From the NCBI RefSeq assembly GCF_900100605.1, contig NZ_FNCN01000040.1, positions 1-54,237 of the forward strand: a stretch of 54,237 nucleotides of DNA. Direction: 5' to 3'. The notes below the pieces were generated by a model. The model saw nothing but the letters and a program-made list of their open reading frames with translations. It was not told where the DNA came from and did no database searches. Origin of the DNA: Sinosporangium album (GTDB taxonomy: Bacteria > Actinomycetota > Actinomycetes > Streptosporangiales > Streptosporangiaceae). Below, in pieces: positions 50,030 to 54,237 of this stretch. The translations under genes and the position numbers were made by a program. How positions within the stretch are numbered: the first letter of the stretch is position 1; each line of letters begins with the position of its first letter.

Positions 50030-50584
50030 TCACACCTTTCGGCCATCGTGCCGGTTCTCACCGGCCCGCACCCGCTCGTGTGCGGCGCTTTCCTTTCCGG
50101 GTCCGATCGAGCTTTCCGGCGCAGTCGGGCTGAAGGCGATGGCACGCACGTGTTCGACCTCGTCCGGGCGCGTGGGGATGCCGTCCAGGCCGAGGCGCGG
50201 GGCGAGGTATTTCCACTCCCACGGGTGCGCGTCGCCGTAGCGGATGAGCAGCGCCAGGGTCTCCGCCGGGCCGAGCCGCCTGTGATGCGGGGCCTCGAGC
50301 CGACGGCTGCCCACCCGGATCTCCACGGCCGGAGCGGCCCGGAGATTCCTGTACCAGTCGCTGCGCTCCCCCCAGCCTGACACCACGTAAACGGTTCCGG
50401 AGTAGCGGTCGAGATCGGCGACCTCGACCACGGTCTCCCGCCTCGACCCGCTGTTCCTGCCGCGCGTGGCGAGAAAGGCGAAACGGTTCCCGAGAATCCA
50501 GCCGAGACCCGCGCGGTAGAGCCAGATGGGTGCGCGATAGAACGTGCGGGACCATCCGCTCGGCTTCTCCGCGAAATGAGCCAT
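50030..50584 (-). CDS. Nitroreductase-family deazaflavin (F420)-dependent oxidoreductase, Ddn-like
   Basis: 184 residues with an ideal ribosome-binding site (AGGAGG seven bases before ATG). The split-barrel core reads LGNRFAFLATRGRNSGSRRE, TVVEVADLDRYSGTVYVVSG and WGERSDWYRNLRAAPAVEIR, the signature of the F420H2-dependent quinone reductase/Ddn family (DUF385). These reduce quinones or nitro groups with coenzyme F420 and often protect against oxidative stress. The C-terminal about 30 residues are low-complexity. It is divergent from the DinB gene and convergent with the protease inhibitor. The physiological substrate is unknown. Confidence 0.9.
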   Translation of the reverse strand: MAHFAEKPSGWSRTFYRAPIWLYRAGLGWILGNRFAFLATRGRNSGSRRETVVEVADLDRYSGTVYVVSGWGERSDWYRNLRAAPAVEIRVGSRRLEAPHHRRLGPAETLALLIRYGDAHPWEWKYLAPRLGLDGIPTRPDEVEHVRAIAFSPTAPESSIGPGKESAAHERVRAGENRHDGRKV

Positions 50585-50828
50585 GGCTTATCCTCCTCGC
50601 TGCGGCCACGATGGGGAACACCGGTTTCTCGGAGCCCGCCCGGTTGCGAGATCACGCCTCGCCGCCGCCCCGAATGCGGAGCCCCAATCCATCCTGGACT
50701 GCTTACCCACCATGCCCGCCTTTGCCCATCTCGTAACGTCGAACGGGCCGACGGCCCGCACCCCGGGAAAACCCCGTCGGCTGTCGAACGGCCGATTACT
50801 GTCGGTGACGTCTGCCACACTGCGGCAC

Positions 50829-51374
50829 ATGACCGAGAGCGTGCCGCAGACCTTCGCGCAGACCTGGCCCGACGACACACGCCCGCCGCTTCCGGACACC
50901 GGCGACGAGCGTGAGACCCTCGTCGCCTTTCTCGACCACCATCGGCAGACCTTCGAGCTCAAATGCCTGGGGGTTCCACCCGAACACCTGTCCGACCTGG
51001 GCGTGCCGCCGTCCAAGCTCAGCCTGCACGGCCTGATCCGCCACCTCGCCGACGTCGAGCGCTGGTGGTTTCGCCAGCAGTTCGCCAAGGAGGACATCCC
51101 CGGTCTCTACTACACAGAGGAAGACCCCGACCGGGACTTCGAGACCCTCGACGGCGACCCGGCGGAGGCGCTCGCCCGCTGGCGCGAGGAATGCGCGGTC
51201 GCCCGCGAGATCGTCGCCCGAGCCGCGTCCCTCGATGAGACCTGTGTCCGTTTCTCCACAGGCAAGCCCATATCCCTGCGCCGCATCATGGTGCACATGA
51301 TCGCTGAATACGCCCGCCACAACGGCCACGCCGACCTTCTCCGAGAACGCATCGACGGCAAGACCGGCTTCTAG
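50829..51374 (+). CDS. DinB-family (DUF664) protein
   Basis: 181 residues from MTESVPQTFAQTWPDDTRPP. The four-helix DinB bundle is complete: ETLVAFLDHHRQTFELKCLG, KLSLHGLIRHLADVERWWFR (first metal His), and SLRRIMVHMIAEYARHNGHA (second and third His). Members are putative mycothiol- or bacillithiol-dependent transferases of the YfiT/DinB superfamily. A longer in-frame extension upstream is unlikely to be translated. A decayed relative of its C-terminus lies at 44574-44672. Its role here is unknown. Confidence 0.88.
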   Translation: MTESVPQTFAQTWPDDTRPPLPDTGDERETLVAFLDHHRQTFELKCLGVPPEHLSDLGVPPSKLSLHGLIRHLADVERWWFRQQFAKEDIPGLYYTEEDPDRDFETLDGDPAEALARWREECAVAREIVARAASLDETCVRFSTGKPISLRRIMVHMIAEYARHNGHADLLRERIDGKTGF

Positions 51375-51506
51375 CCGGGCGGAGCAACGTAAGCGAGGCA
51401 ACGTAATACGGGCGGTATCAGGAGCGGAATGGAGACAGCCGGGTTCGCGAGGCATGACACGGCATGGCGTGCCGCGGTGGGGTAAAAACGGGGTTAAAAC
51501 GGCAAA

Positions 51507-52001
51507 ATGGGCTGCATGCGTACTCCTGTGCCTCCGGCCGCTGAAGGGTTCCGTCGTCTTCTCTCGATGATGGCGGACGCCCTACTGGCTCTTACCGCCG
51601 GAGTGGTGGCCGGTCTGGCCGCGGTCACCTCGCTCAGCATGTCGGGGCAGACGTCCACAGACCGGGAGACGGGCGTTCTCTTCCTGGTGACGGCCGCGAT
51701 CGCGGTGTTCACCGTGTCGTTCGCGAACCATGTCGTGCTCACCCTGTGGGCACGTGCGAGCGTGGGCAAGCGGCTCGCGGGGCTGCGGCTCGTGCGCGTG
51801 GCCGATTGCGCTGCTCCGAGGTTCGGCCAAGCCCTCGGCCACTGGGTGCGAGGGCTGTTCACGATCGTCCTCATCCCGCTGCTGGCCCTGGTGGAGGGCG
51901 GCGAGCCCGGGAGGTGGAACCCCAAGCTGCGCGTCGTGCGCCGACGGGACCTCGCCTGCCGGTCGGCGCGGCCGTACGGAGCAGGGCGGCCATGCCTGTG
52001 A
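51507..52001 (+). CDS. RDD-family membrane protein
   Basis: 164 residues. It starts PPAAEGFRRLLSMMADALLA with the R..D/DD pattern of RDD domains, then three membrane helices: LTAGVVAGLAAVTSLSM, GVLFLVTAAIAVFTVSFANH and GLFTIVLIPLLALVEG. The GKRLAGLRLVRVA motif after helix 2 (typical TlGkrllGlrVv) secures the assignment. The function of RDD proteins is largely unknown; some act in ion or stress tolerance. The ribosome-binding site is poor and an ATG three codons later is possible. A perfect 30-base palindrome follows three bases after the stop. Confidence 0.85.
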   Translation: MGCMRTPVPPAAEGFRRLLSMMADALLALTAGVVAGLAAVTSLSMSGQTSTDRETGVLFLVTAAIAVFTVSFANHVVLTLWARASVGKRLAGLRLVRVADCAAPRFGQALGHWVRGLFTIVLIPLLALVEGGEPGRWNPKLRVVRRRDLACRSARPYGAGRPCL

Positions 52002-52004
52002 ATG

Positions 52005-52034
52005 GCCGTGGGGCGGCCATGGCCGCCCCACGGC
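52005..52034. terminator. Perfect 30-base palindromic terminator between convergent genes
   Basis: GCCGTGGGGCGGCCA and TGGCCGCCCCACGGC are exact complements with no spacer, giving a hairpin of 13 or more pairs. It lies between the RDD stop (52001) and the end of the Tat-exported protein gene (52041), so it likely terminates both. Confidence 0.85.
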
Positions 52035-52040
52035 AGGGTG

Positions 52041-53009
52041 TCAGAGCATCGCGTCCTTGAAGGCGATGGTGGCCTTTCTCGCGCCGGGAACGCCTGAGGC
52101 GAACCCGAAGCAGAGTGAGGGCCGGACGCCTACCATCTGGATTCCCATGCCCTCCGGTTCGCGGTTGTCCAGCGACTGGGCCGCTTGGGTGAAGGAGCGC
52201 TGCACGACGCCGCCGGTGCGGAGATCCACTGCGGTGAGGTGGGTGTCGCCGGGCCTGCCGGCAGCGGAGCCGTCGAGCAGGTAGAGGTAGTTCCCGTACG
52301 CGGTGTAGCCCTGGAAGACGCCGAGCCCGCCGGGCTGCGCGACCTCAAACACCGGGGTGGGGGTGCCTCCGGCCTTGACGGCTGCGAGAGCGTAGACCGC
52401 GAAACGCTTCTGGCCGTTGAGCTCGTAACGCATGATCAGTCGATTCGTCGAGGGATCGATCGTACACGTGGTGCGCGTGGCGTTGGGGACCGGAGCGTAT
52501 TTCGTGAGCGCCGAGGACGACGTAGTCAGAGTTTGACCGTTGACAAACCTGAACCTCGCGATTCTCCTGCCCGCGGAACTTCCACCGCTTCTCACGCCAT
52601 CGGTCTCGGTCCACAGGTAGGGGGAGGACCCCGAGGGTTCCACTCCGATCTGCACGCCGTGCCCGAACCCCAGGAGATACATATATCCGGTCACAGTGCC
52701 GCTCGGGTTGAGCCTGGTCAGGCACAGGTCTCCGGCGGCGTTCGACGCCGCACCGTTCTTCACCTGGACCGTGTAAATGTTCCCGTTACTGTTGTCAATG
52801 GCGAACGACTGCAGCACCGTTTCGTCCCGAAGAGCCTTTTTCCAGTGCAGGATGGAGGCGGGGGCGGACAGATCGAAGCGGCCTTGAGCCGTAGTCGCCT
52901 GCGCTCCGCGCATTCCAGCCGATCCCAGTGTGGCGACGGCCCCGGCGCCTGCCACGAGGAGGCGTCTCCGCGTCAGAACCGGGTTTTGTTCAGCGAATGG
53001 ATCCGACAT
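52041..53009 (-). CDS. Tat-secreted TagC/phage-P68-receptor-binding-like beta-propeller protein
   Basis: 322 residues; ATG after GGGAGGAAGAGTGA. A twin-arginine signal is visible (PVLTRRRLLVAGAGAVATLG). The mature protein begins FDLSAPASILHWKKALRDET, VLQSFAIDNSNGNIYTVQVK, followed by repeated strand pairs (GDLCLTRLNPSGTVTGYMYL, GVQIGVEPSGSSPYLWTETD, FQGYTAYGNYLYLLDGSAAG). This pattern matches proteins annotated as teichoic acid biosynthesis protein C and the receptor-binding propeller of phage P68. It probably acts extracellularly on or against cell-wall polymers, but no activity is established for this group. Confidence 0.75.
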   Translation of the reverse strand: MSDPFAEQNPVLTRRRLLVAGAGAVATLGSAGMRGAQATTAQGRFDLSAPASILHWKKALRDETVLQSFAIDNSNGNIYTVQVKNGAASNAAGDLCLTRLNPSGTVTGYMYLLGFGHGVQIGVEPSGSSPYLWTETDGVRSGGSSAGRRIARFRFVNGQTLTTSSSALTKYAPVPNATRTTCTIDPSTNRLIMRYELNGQKRFAVYALAAVKAGGTPTPVFEVAQPGGLGVFQGYTAYGNYLYLLDGSAAGRPGDTHLTAVDLRTGGVVQRSFTQAAQSLDNREPEGMGIQMVGVRPSLCFGFASGVPGARKATIAFKDAML

Positions 53010-53152
53010 TCACTCTTCCTCCCTTTCTCATCTGACACAAGCGGCCCTGTATGTGCAACTCAGCATTGTAGAGGGAAGAAGCGAGAATTCCGAGAACTAA
53101 ATTTCACTGCCTTAATGGCTCAAGAACAACTACGACAGGCCATACACAACTG

Positions 53153-54237
53153 CCTGCCCTCAACTGGTGGAAGCAATTCCGCTGGTCAGTAGCTCGGCGA
53201 ACACTTCATTCGGCTTACGCCATCCCAGGATACGCCGCGGACGGTCGTTGAGCTCGTCGGCGACGGCCTGGAGATACCCCGGGTCGCTGGTGATCGTGGT
53301 CCCTTTGGGGAAATACTCACGAAGCCACCGGTTCGTGTTCTCGTTCGTCCCGCGCTCCCAAGGGGAATGCGGATGGGCGAAGTACACCTCGATATCCGCG
53401 GCGACCGAAAGAGCGGCGTGACGGGCCATCTCCGCCCCGCAGTCCCAGGTCAGGGTCCGGCGCAACGCCGCGGGCAGCCCCTTGATCCGCTCGGCCACCG
53501 ACGCGGTGACCGTCGCCGAGTCCCGGGATGCCAACGGCACGAGGATCAGATACCGGGAAGTGCGCTCGACCAGCGTGGACACGGCCGAGGCGCAGTTGCG
53601 GCCGACCACGAGATCCCCTTCCCAATGCCCGGGGACGGCCCGGCCGGCGGCGTCGGCGGGCCGCTCGTCGATGAACCGCATCCCGGTGATCCGCGGCGCG
53701 CGGGGAACCCGGCCGCGGGCGGGCCTGCGGCGGGTGCGGCCGGAGCGCAGGGCGATGCCCTCGGCCCGCATGACGCCGACCGGCAGCGCGTAGATCCAGG
53801 AGTAGACGGCCTCGTGCGACACGCGTACAGCCTGGCGGCAGGGGTGGTCGATCGGCAAGCGGTACGCGATGGCCTCCGGAGACCAGCCCCGTTCGAGCAG
53901 GCCGGTGACGATGAGCCGCAGCACCGGATCGGCGTCGAGCCTGCGGGGTTTCGGGCGTCGCCTGGCCCGGCCGGCCGCCTGTTCCGCACGGGTGGCGCGG
54001 TATCTCCGCCTGCCGCCGTGACGGGAGATCTCCCGTGAGATCACGCTCGGGCATCGCCCGATCCGTGCCGCTATCTCCTTCCCGGTCAGGTTCTCGGCGA
54101 TACCACGTGATATCTCCTCCCGATCCTGCATTGTCAGCATCTGGCGCACCGCCCCCACGGAATCTCCCCCCGACGATCACACGCCGAATAGGGCTACACC
54201 AGGAGAACCTCGATTGCTACGACCGGTTGAGGGCAGG
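53153..54237 (-). mobile_element. Complete IS30-family insertion sequence (1085 bp)
   Basis: Terminal inverted repeats match at 22 of 25 positions: CCTGCCCTCAAC... from 53153 inward, and the same sequence on the minus strand from 54237 inward. The last base of the window is the last base of the element, so the right target duplication is out of view. It carries one transposase whose stop codon lies inside the left repeat, as is usual for compact IS30 elements. Confidence 0.85.
53160..54158 (-). CDS. IS30-family transposase
   Basis: 332 residues from a GTG at 54158 after GGGGGGAGATTCC. The N-terminal HTH_38 region is ISRGIAENLTGKEIAARIGR with CPSVISREISRHGGRRRYRA, the IS30 hallmark. The DDE catalytic core follows: first Asp in GHWEGDLVVGRNCASAVSTL, second Asp in LTWDCGAEMARH, and Glu in WERGTNENTNRWLREYFPKG. 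The C-terminal ELNDRPRRILGWRKPNEVFA is conserved. All catalytic residues are intact, so the element may be active. The reading frame spans nearly the entire element and ends within the left inverted repeat. Confidence 0.95.
   Translation of the reverse strand: MGAVRQMLTMQDREEISRGIAENLTGKEIAARIGRCPSVISREISRHGGRRRYRATRAEQAAGRARRRPKPRRLDADPVLRLIVTGLLERGWSPEAIAYRLPIDHPCRQAVRVSHEAVYSWIYALPVGVMRAEGIALRSGRTRRRPARGRVPRAPRITGMRFIDERPADAAGRAVPGHWEGDLVVGRNCASAVSTLVERTSRYLILVPLASRDSATVTASVAERIKGLPAALRRTLTWDCGAEMARHAALSVAADIEVYFAHPHSPWERGTNENTNRWLREYFPKGTTITSDPGYLQAVADELNDRPRRILGWRKPNEVFAELLTSGIASTS

Noticed and set aside
1-54237. Search for tRNA, rRNA, riboswitches and replication origins
   Set aside because: No cloverleaf with a GGTTCGA-type T-arm, rRNA segment, conserved riboswitch core or DnaA-box cluster was recognised by eye; a covariance-model scan would be decisive.

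Overview
The window looks like an accessory region of a high-GC filamentous actinobacterium, probably of the Streptosporangiales or a related order. The evidence is strong GC codon bias, GTG starts, a mycothiol-dependent-type isomerase, an F420/deazaflavin-type oxidoreductase, an FxSxx-type RiPP maturase, a streptomycete-type subtilisin inhibitor and many twin-arginine or lipoprotein signals. The genus cannot be fixed from the sequence alone. Both ends lie in insertion sequences: an IS256-type transposase cut by base 1, and a complete IS30-type element whose right inverted repeat ends on the last base. This suggests a contig bounded by repeats.

Layout, left to right. 1-2.9 kb: IS256 start, an XRE regulator with its own candidate operator, and two divergent type I-E CRISPR arrays (8 and 7 repeats) that share one short leader region, with no cas genes in the window. 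2.9-8.8 kb: flavin-type oxidase, VOC protein/CGNR regulator pair, SDR, AraC regulator and mycothiol-type isomerase, mixed with gene remnants. 9.2-13.7 kb: oligopeptide-type lipoprotein and amidohydrolase, divergent from a LysR regulator. 13.9-17.3 kb: a two-component system divergent from a FAD oxidoreductase, with a near-perfect palindrome between them. 17.6-20.3 kb: a cysteine-synthase-like enzyme translationally coupled to an MFS transporter, then a His-rich membrane protein. 20.6-26.0 kb: an ESX/WXG-associated operon encoding a 1346-residue polymorphic toxin with a C-terminal ADP-ribosyltransferase domain and a candidate immunity protein. 26.6-29.4 kb: FtsX-type ABC exporter and divergent TetR regulator. 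29.6-31.4 kb: GNAT and OhrR-type MarR regulator.

31.5-38.3 kb is a tightly coupled six-gene operon: GntR regulator, two-cluster ferredoxin, an SsuA/NMT1-like binding lipoprotein with an apparent NosL-like C-terminal domain, permease, ATPase, and an AprA/FrdA-like flavoprotein carrying about 270 residues of HEAT repeats. It reads as an import-and-redox pathway for an unidentified, possibly organosulfur, substrate. 38.7-41.3 kb is a compact RiPP system: a 25-residue precursor ending in FNSSL (the FxSxx-COOH motif, too short for ordinary gene callers), a radical SAM/SPASM maturase 36 bases downstream, and an overlapping MFS exporter.

42-54 kb: two tandem secreted paralogs of no family I recognise, an SDR, a sulfotransferase/glycosyltransferase pair, a cluster of decayed fragments, a subtilisin inhibitor with Arg at the predicted P1 site, a deazaflavin-type oxidoreductase, a DinB protein, an RDD membrane protein, a Tat-exported propeller-like protein and the IS30 element. 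About a dozen gene remnants across the window point to repeated insertion and decay. No tRNA or rRNA gene was recognised.
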